Below, in pieces: positions 43,762 through 52,076 of a DNA stretch of 64,000 nucleotides (the first letter of the stretch is position 1; every line of letters begins with the position of its first letter). The DNA is from Providencia stuartii (lineage in GTDB: Bacteria > Pseudomonadota > Gammaproteobacteria > Enterobacterales > Enterobacteriaceae): NCBI RefSeq assembly GCF_029277985.1, contig NZ_CP119546.1:496001-560000 (forward strand). Direction: 5' to 3'. The position numbers and the translations under genes are program-made. The notes beneath the pieces are model-generated. The model searched no databases. It had not been told where the DNA came from and saw nothing but the letters and a program-made list of their open reading frames with translations.

Positions 43762-44880
43762 TTATTCCTTAATTTTTACCAGTCCGTTTAATACCTGATC
43801 TAATCCACCATAAACGGAAATCTGGTCGATACGGTGCGCGATGCTTTCTAATGTTTCGAGTTCTTTTAAACGCAATGCGATAGGATTATTTTCCATCACT
43901 TTTGCCGTATTAAGTAGTGAACGTGTTGCGGCCGTTTCTTCGCGGCGGCGGATCACGTTCGCTTGAGCCGCTTTTTCTGCTTCGACGACTTGCGATAAAA
44001 TTGTTCGCATATCGCCCGGTAAAATGATGTCTTTTACCCCGATACTCTCGACGGTTAAGCCGAATTCCGTCACACAGTGTGTGATCTGCTGTAGCATCAA
44101 TTCATCGATGAGTTGTTTGTTTTCCAGTAACTCATCTAATGAACGTGTACCAACGATTTCTCGTAGTGCAAATTGCAGTTCACGATATAAATAATCAACA
44201 GGCTGACTTAATTTTGCGTATGCGAGTAAAATATCGCTATAGCGCCAGTTGGCAGACAAATTGATACGCAACGTGACCTTATCTTTGGTCAGAATTTCTT
44301 GTCCGCTAACATCCAGTGCAAGTAAACGCGTATCAATCACTTCCACTTCTGGCGTGTGTTCAATACACCAATAGCCATATTTGCCAGGCGGTAAAAGTGT
44401 CTCCACGACACCATCAATTTTTAATACGCCTACATGCCATGCAGGAATCTGCACAAGTAAAGTAAGCTCTCTGCCTTGAATACGTTTTTTGGTATTTAAA
44501 CGGTTCATTAGCATTTGTGGGATGACAATTTCTCCCGTTTGTTGAGTCTCGACACGCAAGGTGTCCGAGACTTTCCAATATAAACGGCGTGTTGCTGGCG
44601 CTAAAATTTCGCTCAGATTATTATGCAGATATAAAAAAGCGATTTCGTTGTCTAATAAATTAATATCTATGCAATATTCGGCAACCCATTCAGGGTGATA
44701 CTGGCGTAAATGCTCCGCTAATTTTTCATCAATAGGCTCATGATTGAGTGTGTATAAGGTGACTGCCACTTTATTAAACCAGTCATGAATTTTATGTTCA
44801 CCTGCCATCAAAATATGCTGAAAATTACCGTTTTTTTCGGTTAATGCGATTTGTCCTTGTGCCACTGTTATTTTTTTCAT
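43762..44880 (-). CDS. slipin / SPFH-domain protein of the Rtc operon
   Basis: 372 residues. After a ~140-residue N-terminal region, an SPFH/band-7 domain spans about 150-330 (HVGVLKIDGVVETLLPPGKYGYW, ALDVSGQEILTKDKVTLRINLSANWRY, VTEFGLTVESIGVKDIILPGDMR), followed by a short coiled coil (EAEKAAQANVIRRREETAATRSLL). Slipins form membrane-associated rings and recur in bacterial Rtc operons. This one has no strong transmembrane helix at its N-terminus, so membrane attachment is uncertain. First gene of the operon, behind a ~300-nt structured leader. Confidence 0.87.
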   Translation of the reverse strand: MKKITVAQGQIALTEKNGNFQHILMAGEHKIHDWFNKVAVTLYTLNHEPIDEKLAEHLRQYHPEWVAEYCIDINLLDNEIAFLYLHNNLSEILAPATRRLYWKVSDTLRVETQQTGEIVIPQMLMNRLNTKKRIQGRELTLLVQIPAWHVGVLKIDGVVETLLPPGKYGYWCIEHTPEVEVIDTRLLALDVSGQEILTKDKVTLRINLSANWRYSDILLAYAKLSQPVDYLYRELQFALREIVGTRSLDELLENKQLIDELMLQQITHCVTEFGLTVESIGVKDIILPGDMRTILSQVVEAEKAAQANVIRRREETAATRSLLNTAKVMENNPIALRLKELETLESIAHRIDQISVYGGLDQVLNGLVKIKE

Positions 44881-45186
44881 TATGTGTCCTTTTATGATTC
44901 AAATTAACCATCATCGGAGAGAGAGATGAAGTCACGGGGGGAAAGGTAGAGCACCACCAAAGGGTTGTCTAAATTTCTGCCCGTTACCCGATAAAACGCT
45001 CGGATGCTGGTGCTTGCTTAATTACAAAGATAACGTATGTCAGTATGTGTTCTTGGAAGGAACAGGTTTAACTATCATGAAGTTATTATCTTACTGGCGG
45101 CAGCATACAGACCATGTAGTGACATCATTGAGTCACCATGTCTGCACGGGTAGAACCGTAGTTCTGACAATTTCCGGCAGCGGATA
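44881..45186 (-). ncRNA. structured leader of the Rtc operon, candidate Y-RNA/tRNA-like RNAs
   Basis: The leader between the sigma-54 promoter and the slipin ATG folds, by eye on the minus strand, into four successive elements. (1) AGAAC / GTTCT closed by a UACG tetraloop (45152-45165). (2) A long hairpin CAGACATGGTGAC ... GTCACTACATGGTCTG (45108-45144) with small internal bulges. (3) A cloverleaf-like unit (45027-45092): outer 7-bp stem AAGATAA / TTATCTT, an arm TAAC / GTTA, and an arm TGTTC-CTTCCAA-GAACA with a 5-bp stem and a 7-nt loop carrying T at the U33-equivalent position. (4) A 7-bp stem AGCACCA / TGGTGCT (44950-45014) with inner stems. No real tRNA is present. Known Rtc operons encode Y-RNA-like RNAs in this place. 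Boundaries are approximate. Confidence 0.6.
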
Positions 45187-45196
45187 GGGTTAATAT

Positions 45197-45212
45197 TGCG
45201 ATAAGCGTGCCA
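45197..45212 (-). promoter_or_regulatory. sigma-54 promoter of the slipin-rtcB-rlaP operon
   Basis: Read leftward, TGGCAC-GCTTA-TCGCA matches the -24/-12 consensus TGGCAC-N5-TTGCA with one mismatch and invariant GG and GC. A transcript would begin near 45186. The adjacent divergent gene encodes the sigma-54 activator RtcR, which fits. Confidence 0.85.
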
Positions 45213-45362
45213 ACTTTTTATTTTGATTGAAAAATATTTATATCATCATGATATATAAATGTTTTTATATTAAGTGTGAGGTTTGGATATTTTTTTAACA
45301 CAAAATGACCTATGCTATTTATTATCTTTTTTTATCGTCTTTTATAAAATTATATAAATTAT

Positions 45363-46943
45363 ATGAGTGGAAAACGTAAAGTAGTTATTGGCGTGTTGGG
45401 TACCGTTCTTGACCGACGAGGCAAAAGAGCGAATCGCTGGACGAAGTGGCGACCAACAGTTGGGTTATGTCAGCAAGCGGATTTGAATATTCATCGTTTT
45501 GAGTTAATTCATCAGGTGAATGACTATACGATGGCACATCGTGTTAAAGAGGATATTGAGCAAGCATCGCCACAGACTGAAGTGATTTTGCGCGAAATTG
45601 ATATTGCGGATCCGTGGGATTTCGAAGAAGTGTATACCTCACTCTTAGATTTTTCTGCAAACTACCATTTTAACACAGAGAAAGAAGAGTATTTGGTTCA
45701 TATCACGACAGGTACTCACGTGGTACAGATTTGTTGGTTTCTGCTAACAGAAGCTCATTACCTACCCGCTAAATTATTACAAACCTCACCATCACAGGCG
45801 GGAGGAGAGAAAAATCCAGCGGGTATTTATACGATTATTGACCTTGACCTAAGCCGCTATACGGATATCACTAATCGATTTCAGAAAGAACAGCAAGCTC
45901 AGGTTTCTTTTTTGAAATCGGGTATCGCGACGCGTAATGCAAAATTTAATGCCATGATTGCACAAATCGAACGGGTGGCATTACGCTCTAAAGCCCCCAT
46001 CTTATTGAATGGTCCAACGGGAGCAGGAAAGTCTTTTTTGGCTCGGCGTATTTACCAATTACGTGAAAGTCGTCATCACGTAAAAGGGCGTTTCGTTGAG
46101 GTCAACTGTGCGACTTTGCGTGGTGATAATGCGATGTCAACGTTATTTGGACATATCAAAGGCGCATTTACCGGTGCTATCAATCCCCGTCGCGGCTTAC
46201 TCAAGGAAGCGGATGGCGGTATTTTGTTTTTAGATGAAATCGCCGAATTAGGGCTTGATGAACAAGCGATGTTATTGAAAGCGATCGAAGAGAAAAGTTT
46301 TTTTCCGTACGGTTCTGATGAGGAAGTTGAGAGTGATTTTCAGCTTATTGCGGGAACCCACCGCAACCTTGCACAATGGGTGGAAGAGGGGAAGTTTCGC
46401 GAAGATTTATTTGCGCGTATTAATATGTGGACTTTCACGTTACCAGGTTTAGCGGATCGTCGTGAAGATATTGAACCAAACATAGATTATGAATTGATAA
46501 AATTCAGTCGGGAAGCACAAAGCCAAATTCGTTTTGATCGTGAAGCTCGACAGTTGTATTTGAAATTTGCCAATTCCCCCTCGGCATTATGGCGAGGGAA
46601 TTTCCGAGAATTGGGCGCCTCCATTAACCGTATGGCGACTTTCGCAGAGCGTGGGCGTATCACAAAAGAGGTTGTCGATGAAGAAATTATACGCTTGAAA
46701 TCGCTATGGGGAACGAAAACAACGCATGCTCTCCCGCCGGAAATAGGTGAAATCGATCTGTTCGAGCAGCCGCAGTTAGCTACCGTGTTGGAGGTATGCT
46801 ATCGCTCATCGAGTTTATCGGAGGCTGGCCGAATGTTGTTTTCTGTCTCGAGACTACAGAAAAAGCAACCAAATGATGCAGATAGGCTGCGTAAATATTT
46901 GGCTCGCTTCGGATTGGATTGGGATAAAGTGAAAAATCATTAA
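45363..46943 (+). CDS. rtcR: sigma-54-dependent activator RtcR
   Basis: 526 residues. The N-terminal ~180 residues are the RtcR-specific CARF-like sensor domain (KVVIGVLGTVLDRRGKRANRW, and ITTGTHVVQICWFLLTEAHYLPA). The AAA+ domain has Walker A GPTGAGKS (217-224), the sigma-54 contact loop GAFTGA (267-272) and Walker B GGILFLDEIAEL (285-296). A short HTH end follows. RtcR activates the RNA-repair operon when RNA-damage products bind the sensor domain. It is divergent from that operon across 480 bp holding the sigma-54 site. Its own start has little ribosome-site character (ATTATATAAATTAT), suggesting low expression. Confidence 0.94.
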   Translation: MSGKRKVVIGVLGTVLDRRGKRANRWTKWRPTVGLCQQADLNIHRFELIHQVNDYTMAHRVKEDIEQASPQTEVILREIDIADPWDFEEVYTSLLDFSANYHFNTEKEEYLVHITTGTHVVQICWFLLTEAHYLPAKLLQTSPSQAGGEKNPAGIYTIIDLDLSRYTDITNRFQKEQQAQVSFLKSGIATRNAKFNAMIAQIERVALRSKAPILLNGPTGAGKSFLARRIYQLRESRHHVKGRFVEVNCATLRGDNAMSTLFGHIKGAFTGAINPRRGLLKEADGGILFLDEIAELGLDEQAMLLKAIEEKSFFPYGSDEEVESDFQLIAGTHRNLAQWVEEGKFREDLFARINMWTFTLPGLADRREDIEPNIDYELIKFSREAQSQIRFDREARQLYLKFANSPSALWRGNFRELGASINRMATFAERGRITKEVVDEEIIRLKSLWGTKTTHALPPEIGEIDLFEQPQLATVLEVCYRSSSLSEAGRMLFSVSRLQKKQPNDADRLRKYLARFGLDWDKVKNH

Positions 46944-47035
46944 GAGAATCTGTTAACTTAATGAAATCGTTAGCGATATGTTTAGATATCATTTTTATAA
47001 AAATAATAAAGTCATTAAGTATAAGGAATTAAATT

Positions 47036-47950
47036 ATGGAGTTAACTTTTCTTGGCACCAGTGCTGGAGTGCCGACAAAAGAGCGCAATGTCACCAGTAT
47101 GCTATTAAATTTAACGGGTATTCGTAAGACATATTGGCTGTTTGATTGTGGTGAGGGTACCCAACACCGTATTCTTAATAGCGTATTTAAGGCGCCAAGA
47201 ATTGAGAAAATTTTTATTACTCATCTGCATGGGGATCATATTTTCGGTTTGCCAGGGTTGTTATGCAGCCGTTCAATGGGAGGATCGACAGACTTGTTAA
47301 CCTTATACGGTCCGAAAGGGTTAAAACAGTATGTTGAAACGGCGCTCACCATAAGTGGCTCGTATTTAACTTATCCGTTAGACATTGTTGAGATAGAGGC
47401 TGGACAACTGTTTGATGATGGCGAGTTGATTGTGACTGCATACGCGTTAAATCATCGTGTTGAATGTTATGGCTATCGTATTGAAGAACATGCGAAAAAA
47501 GGCGCATTGAATACAGAAAAACTCGCTCAAGATAACATTCCCCGCGGACCATGGATGCAAGCTTTGAAAGCTGGTGAAACGGTCCAATTAGAAGATGGGC
47601 GTACAATAAAGGGGGCTGACTATTTGGGGGAACCTAAACCCGGTAAGGTGATAGCGCTTTTTGGTGATACGGCGCCAACAGAGCAGGCGGTATTACTTGC
47701 AAAAGATGCCGATGTGATGGTGCATGAAACGACGTTAGAAAATGCGTACCAAGAAAAAGCCAATGAGCGCGGCCATTGTACGACAGGGCAAGCGGCATTG
47801 GTTGCGCAAGCGGCCAACGTAAAACGTTTTATTGCAACTCACATTAGTGGACGTTATAGCGCTGAAGATGTGCCGATGTTGTTGGCAGAATGTCAGGCTA
47901 TTTTCCCTAATACAGAGATGGCATCGGATTATTTAACGATTAAAATTTAA
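47036..47950 (+). CDS. rbn: ribonuclease BN/Z (tRNA 3' processing)
   Basis: Metallo-beta-lactamase-fold nuclease of 304 residues (E. coli RNase BN has 305). Opening MELTFLGTSAGVPTKERNVT; zinc motif H63-L-H65-G-D67-H68 in ITHLHGDHIFGLPG; further ligands in LNHRVECYGYR, FGDTAPT and VMVHETTLE; closing histidine in ATHISGRY. It trims precursor tRNA 3' ends. AAGGAA precedes the ATG. It follows rtcR by about 90 bp in the same direction, possibly under read-through, placing two tRNA-maintenance functions together. Confidence 0.95.
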   Translation: MELTFLGTSAGVPTKERNVTSMLLNLTGIRKTYWLFDCGEGTQHRILNSVFKAPRIEKIFITHLHGDHIFGLPGLLCSRSMGGSTDLLTLYGPKGLKQYVETALTISGSYLTYPLDIVEIEAGQLFDDGELIVTAYALNHRVECYGYRIEEHAKKGALNTEKLAQDNIPRGPWMQALKAGETVQLEDGRTIKGADYLGEPKPGKVIALFGDTAPTEQAVLLAKDADVMVHETTLENAYQEKANERGHCTTGQAALVAQAANVKRFIATHISGRYSAEDVPMLLAECQAIFPNTEMASDYLTIKI

Positions 47951-48049
47951 TGAGTAAGTCATCTACAAAATATCGATGATGTCGACTCGCGAAAATGGCG
48001 GGTCGACGACAGTCGCTAAAAGCGACATAAGCAATAGAGAGTCGCAAAG

Positions 48050-48829
48050 TTAGTAAATAACCTTCACAAATCCATTGCGGCAATAGGTTTCATACTCGTC
48101 AGAGAGTGGGCGATTCGTGATAATCACATCAAATTGCGAGAGATCGCCCATATTCGCCGTCGCTACCTCATCAAACAAGTTGTATGTTGCTAGTAAGATT
48201 TTACGGATCGATTTTTCCATCGCTTTTTTCTTCATGGGCAAATCATCTAAGTTATAGCACGTGACACCATAGGTACTGTGTATACCCGCCGCTGAGATAA
48301 ACGCTTTTTTGGGGTTTATGGAATCAAGGATGGATGGCTGAGTAGGATTATAAAAGGAATCACTTTTTGGACGATATTCTCCGCCACATAGCAGAGCAGT
48401 CGCATTTTTTTTCTGACTTAATGCCAGAAAAACGTTATGAGAATAACAAATGCCTGTAAAGCTGATATCTTCAGGAATTAAGGAGATTAGTGTCGCCATT
48501 TCGATACCATTATCGAAAAAGATCACATCGTCTTCTGACACCATGCTAGCCGCTAAGTTAGGAATATACAGCTCTTCAGTTTGGTCGGGGGTAAAGATAT
48601 CGGCTTGTGGATCTTTTGAGGTCAGTGAGGATGGCTGAGTAACAGAAACGATATAGCCGCCAAGTAACGACATCGGGATAGGGCCTTCGGTATCGGCATT
48701 AAGGTCACGGCGAATCGTCATTTCAGAGACTTCAAGTATTCTGGCCGCTTCTTTAAGGTGAATTCTACCTGAGCGTTTGATGCATTCACTCAAACGGCGG
48801 AGGCGTTCTTTTTGTTTTGTTTCTATCAC
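48050..48829 (-). CDS. deoR: DeoR-family repressor of the deoxyribose regulon
   Basis: 259 residues from a GTG at 48829, supported by AAGGA seven bases upstream; the longer frame would overlap deoC. The N-terminal HTH is RLRRLSECIKRSGRIHLKEAARILEVSEMTIRRDLN. The C-terminal sensor domain has FFDNGIEMATLISLIP, LLCGGEYRPKSDSFYNP and FISAAGIHSTYGVTCYNLDDLP, matching E. coli DeoR (252 residues) segment by segment. The Salmonella regulator DeoQ is a close relative and cannot be excluded. It is encoded 46 bp after deoC in the same operon and probably represses both divergent halves of the locus, with deoxyribose-5-phosphate as inducer by analogy. Confidence 0.85.
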   Translation of the reverse strand: MIETKQKERLRRLSECIKRSGRIHLKEAARILEVSEMTIRRDLNADTEGPIPMSLLGGYIVSVTQPSSLTSKDPQADIFTPDQTEELYIPNLAASMVSEDDVIFFDNGIEMATLISLIPEDISFTGICYSHNVFLALSQKKNATALLCGGEYRPKSDSFYNPTQPSILDSINPKKAFISAAGIHSTYGVTCYNLDDLPMKKKAMEKSIRKILLATYNLFDEVATANMGDLSQFDVIITNRPLSDEYETYCRNGFVKVIY

Positions 48830-48875
48830 CGAGCAATCCTTTTTTAATCGGCGCGGGCTTGCCGCGCCCCATCGT

Positions 48876-49544
48876 TTAGTACCCACTTGAGGTTACATTA
48901 TCTCCCGAAACAATCGCGACACTGGCACTTGCGCCAACACGATTGGCTCCGGCTTTGATCATTTTTTCTGCGGTTTCTCGATCACGTACACCGCCAGATG
49001 CTTTTACACCAATTTCATCACCAACGACTTTACGCATTAATGCGACATGGTGTTCTGTGGCTCCCATTGTACTGAAACCTGTTGAGGTTTTCACAAAACC
49101 AACTTTCAATGTGCGGCAAATTTCACAAACTTGGATAATTTCTTCATCGGTTAACAAGCAAGTCTCTAAAATGACTTTCAATGTCGCATCACCACAAGCG
49201 GCTAACACAGCAGCAATATCTTGACGAACGAACTCAAGATCACCACTCTTTAGCATACCAACGTTGATCACCATATCAACTTCATTTGCTCCACGACGAA
49301 CGGCTTCAGCCGCTTCGAAGGCTTTCGCTTCGGTTAAGCATGCACCCAGCGGAAAGCCTACCACACAACAAACCATAACATCGCTATTTTTTAGGCATTC
49401 GCTGGCTAAAGGCACATAGCCTGTATTCACACAAACAGAAGCAAAGTGATGTTCAGCAGCTTCAGCACAGAGCTGTTTGATATCACTAACAGTAGCGTTA
49501 GCCGCTAACAGTGTATGATCGATATATTGTGCTAAGTTTTTCAT
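48876..49544 (-). CDS. deoC: deoxyribose-phosphate aldolase
   Basis: 222 residues, the short form of DeoC. Class I aldolase that splits 2-deoxyribose-5-phosphate to glyceraldehyde-3-phosphate and acetaldehyde. Schiff-base lysine K152 lies in [10 protein letters not shown]; the partner acidic residue and lysine are in [10 protein letters not shown] and GVKASGGVR. The ATG at 49544 begins [13 protein letters not shown]. It is divergent from deoK with about 170 bp between, and is followed by the deoR-type gene. Confidence 0.96.
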   Translation of the reverse strand: MKNLAQYIDHTLLAANATVSDIKQLCAEAAEHHFASVCVNTGYVPLASECLKNSDVMVCCVVGFPLGACLTEAKAFEAAEAVRRGANEVDMVINVGMLKSGDLEFVRQDIAAVLAACGDATLKVILETCLLTDEEIIQVCEICRTLKVGFVKTSTGFSTMGATEHHVALMRKVVGDEIGVKASGGVRDRETAEKMIKAGANRVGASASVAIVSGDNVTSSGY

Positions 49545-49664
49545 TTAAATGTTTCCTATTAAGAATAAATATGGAGTCAATAACAATGAATGAAAAAATG
49601 TGGCGGATATAACACTTGGTCATTCGTTATTCGAGATCTTAATCACAAATGATATTTATGCAAC

Positions 49665-49706
49665 ATGATAATGTTATTATCATATCATTATGTGATTTAT
49701 TTAACA
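49665..49706. promoter_or_regulatory. operator-like palindrome and CRP-like site between deoC and deoK
   Basis: A perfect dyad ATGATAAT-GTT-ATTATCAT spans 49665-49683 and is the best operator candidate for the DeoR-type repressor. TGTGA-N6-TAACA at 49691-49706 resembles a CRP site with one half-site mismatch, but it is only 11 bp from the deoK start, an unusual place for activation of deoK; it may serve the leftward deoC promoter. Confidence 0.5.
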
Positions 49707-49717
49707 CGAGGGACATT

Positions 49718-50638
49718 ATGGATATAGCAGTTATAGGTTCAAATATGGTCGATCTGATCACTTACACTGATCAGATGCCAAAAGAGGGCGAAACCTTGGA
49801 AGCGCCTGCATTTAAAATTGGCTGTGGTGGTAAAGGTGCCAATCAGGCGGTTGCTGCTGCGAAACTTAATTCAAAAGTCATAATGTTAACAAAAGTAGGC
49901 GATGATATTTTTGCAGATAATACCATTCGCAATCTTGAGTCTTATGGCATAAATACACGCTATGTTGAAAAAGTGCCTTGCACTTCGAGTGGTGTGGCAC
50001 CTATTTTCGTGAATCCAAATTCTGCGAATAGCATTCTTATTGTAAAAGGAGCAAATAAGTTTTTATCTCCAGAGGATATTGAGCGCGCCGCAGAAGATCT
50101 GAAAAAATGTAAGTTAATCGTATTGCAGCTTGAAGTGCAATTAGAAACGGTTTATCACGCGATCGCATTTGGTAATAAACATAATATACCGGTATTGCTA
50201 AATCCTGCACCAGCACAACGCACGTTAGATCTTGATTTTGCTTGTCGTTGTGACTTCTTTGTACCTAATGAAACTGAACTGGAAATTTTGACAAATATGC
50301 CTGTTGATACGATGGAAAATATTCGTCGTGCAGCGCAGTCTTTATTAGATAAAGGATTAAAAAATCTGATTGTCACATTGGGCGATAAAGGGGCGCTATG
50401 GATGACGCGTGACAATGAGTTATTGATCCCCGCGATTAAAGTCAATGCGGTGGATACCAGCGGAGCCGGTGATGCCTTTATTGGTTGTTTCTCTCACTAC
50501 TATGTGCACACAGGTAATGTCGCCGAAGCATTAAAAAAAGCGGTGATGTTTTCTGCATTTAGTGTAACAGGTAAAGGTACCCAATCTTCTTACCCTAGCA
50601 TTGAGCAATTTACAGAGTTTGTTCAACTTAATAGTTAA
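49718..50638 (+). CDS. deoK: deoxyribokinase (PfkB/ribokinase family)
   Basis: 306 residues from the ATG at 49718, which has GAGGGAC just upstream; the frame extends to 49649 without a better site. PfkB-family hallmarks are the N-terminal GSNMVDLITYTDQMPKEGET, the GGKGANQAVAAAKL motif and the C-terminal DTSGAGDAFIGCF with the catalytic aspartate. A ribokinase-like enzyme beside deoC and a FucP-type permease matches the Salmonella deoK-deoP-deoX arrangement, in which DeoK phosphorylates 2-deoxyribose for DeoC. Sequence alone does not separate it from ribokinase; the context does. Confidence 0.88.
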   Translation: MDIAVIGSNMVDLITYTDQMPKEGETLEAPAFKIGCGGKGANQAVAAAKLNSKVIMLTKVGDDIFADNTIRNLESYGINTRYVEKVPCTSSGVAPIFVNPNSANSILIVKGANKFLSPEDIERAAEDLKKCKLIVLQLEVQLETVYHAIAFGNKHNIPVLLNPAPAQRTLDLDFACRCDFFVPNETELEILTNMPVDTMENIRRAAQSLLDKGLKNLIVTLGDKGALWMTRDNELLIPAIKVNAVDTSGAGDAFIGCFSHYYVHTGNVAEALKKAVMFSAFSVTGKGTQSSYPSIEQFTEFVQLNS

Positions 50639-50719
50639 TAGAAAACAATATCCCTCGATGTTAAATGCGGCCGTAGAGCCGCAATTCAGCGGATATTAAT
50701 AATAAAAATAAGGGTTACT

Positions 50720-52024
50720 ATGAACATCAAAAATATCACTCAGTTGCCTGATGGCTACCTGAGTCGGACTCCTATATTCCAATTTATCCTACTGTCCTGC
50801 CTTTTCCCGTTATGGGGGTGTGCAGCGGCACTTAATGATATTCTGATTACACAGTTTAAAAGCGTTTTTGAATTAAGTAACTTTGCCTCTGCCTTGGTAC
50901 AAAGTGCTTTCTATGGTGGTTATTTTTTAATTGCCATTCCTGCTTCATTAGTAATTAAAAAAACCAGTTATAAATATGCCATTATGGTTGGTTTGATCTT
51001 ATATATCGCTGGTTGCTCGATGTTCTTTCCTGCTTCACATATGGCAACTTATACCATGTTTTTAGCTGCAATCTTTGCAATAGCAATTGGTTTGAGTTTC
51101 TTAGAAACCGCAGCGAATACTTATAGTTCAATGATTGGTCCAAAACAGTATGCAACATTACGTTTAAATATCAGCCAAACTTTCTATCCGATTGGGGCTG
51201 CTGGCGGTATTTTATTAGGTAAGTATTTGGTGTTCTCTGAAGGGGAAAGCCTACAAAGCCAAATGGCCAATATGAATCCTGAACAAGTACATCAATTCCG
51301 TTTGGAAATGCTAGAAAATACACTAGAACCTTATCGTTATATGATTATGGTGCTAGTGATTGTGATGATTTTATTCCTGCTAACGAAATTCCCAAAATGT
51401 AAAGTGGCTGAGACTAAAGATCACAAACGACCTTCCGCATTAGAGACGTTGAAATATCTCGCTAAAAATAGCCGTTTCAGAAAAGGGATTATCGCACAGT
51501 TTTTATATGTTGGTATGCAAGTCGCTGTCTGGTCATTCACCATTCGTCTTGCGCTGGAAATGGGCGATATTAATGAACGTGATGCGTCTAACTTCATGGT
51601 TTACAGTTTTGCCTGCTTCTTTATCGGTAAATTTGTAGCAAATATCTTAATGACTCGGTTTAACGCTGAAAAAGTGTTGATTATTTATTCAGTCATTGGG
51701 GCTCTATTCCTAGCGTATGTGGCCTTTGTCCCAAGTTTCACCGCCGTGTACGCAGCGGTATTGGTGAGTATTCTCTTTGGACCTTGTTGGGCAACCATTT
51801 ATGCGGGAACGTTAGATACCGTTGATAACGAGCATACTGAAATGGCGGGTGCTGTCATTGTTATGGCAATAGTCGGTGCTGCATTTGTACCTGCGGTTCA
51901 AGGCTATGTGGCGGATGTATTGCACTCATTACAACTCTCCTTCTTAGTTTCTATGTTGTGCTTTATCTATGTCGGTATCTATTTTGTGGGTGAACGCCGC
52001 TTTAAAGCAAAACAAGCTGAATAA
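50720..52024 (+). CDS. deoP: deoxyribose permease, FucP-type MFS
   Basis: Sugar:proton symporter of 434 residues with 12 membrane segments, in the L-fucose permease (FHS) branch: FILLSCLFPLWGCAAALNDILITQF in helix 1, SAFYGGYFLIAIPASLV in helix 2 and LETAANTYSSMIGP in helix 4. It lies 81 bp after deoK. In Salmonella deoP brings in deoxyribose. No other sugar-specific gene is near, so the assignment rests on the operon. Confidence 0.87.
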   Translation: MNIKNITQLPDGYLSRTPIFQFILLSCLFPLWGCAAALNDILITQFKSVFELSNFASALVQSAFYGGYFLIAIPASLVIKKTSYKYAIMVGLILYIAGCSMFFPASHMATYTMFLAAIFAIAIGLSFLETAANTYSSMIGPKQYATLRLNISQTFYPIGAAGGILLGKYLVFSEGESLQSQMANMNPEQVHQFRLEMLENTLEPYRYMIMVLVIVMILFLLTKFPKCKVAETKDHKRPSALETLKYLAKNSRFRKGIIAQFLYVGMQVAVWSFTIRLALEMGDINERDASNFMVYSFACFFIGKFVANILMTRFNAEKVLIIYSVIGALFLAYVAFVPSFTAVYAAVLVSILFGPCWATIYAGTLDTVDNEHTEMAGAVIVMAIVGAAFVPAVQGYVADVLHSLQLSFLVSMLCFIYVGIYFVGERRFKAKQAE

Positions 52025-52032
52025 GTTATTTT

Positions 52033-52053
52033 GAGGCAGGTTAAGCCTGCCTC
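52033..52053 (+). terminator. intergenic hairpin between deoP and deoX
   Basis: Perfect 8-bp stem GAGGCAGG / CCTGCCTC with a 5-nt loop, then ATTCCTTTAATTT. It probably acts as an attenuator or mRNA stabiliser, because the next gene of the operon starts 23 bp later. Confidence 0.55.
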
Positions 52054-52076
52054 ATTCCTTTAATTTAACCGTGAGT

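Noticed and set aside
45027..45092. Cloverleaf-like element considered as a true tRNA gene
   Set aside because: It lacks a T-arm and the GGTTCRA box, has a 4-nt spacer before the anticodon-like arm, and lies in an mRNA leader; treated only as a tRNA-like structure.
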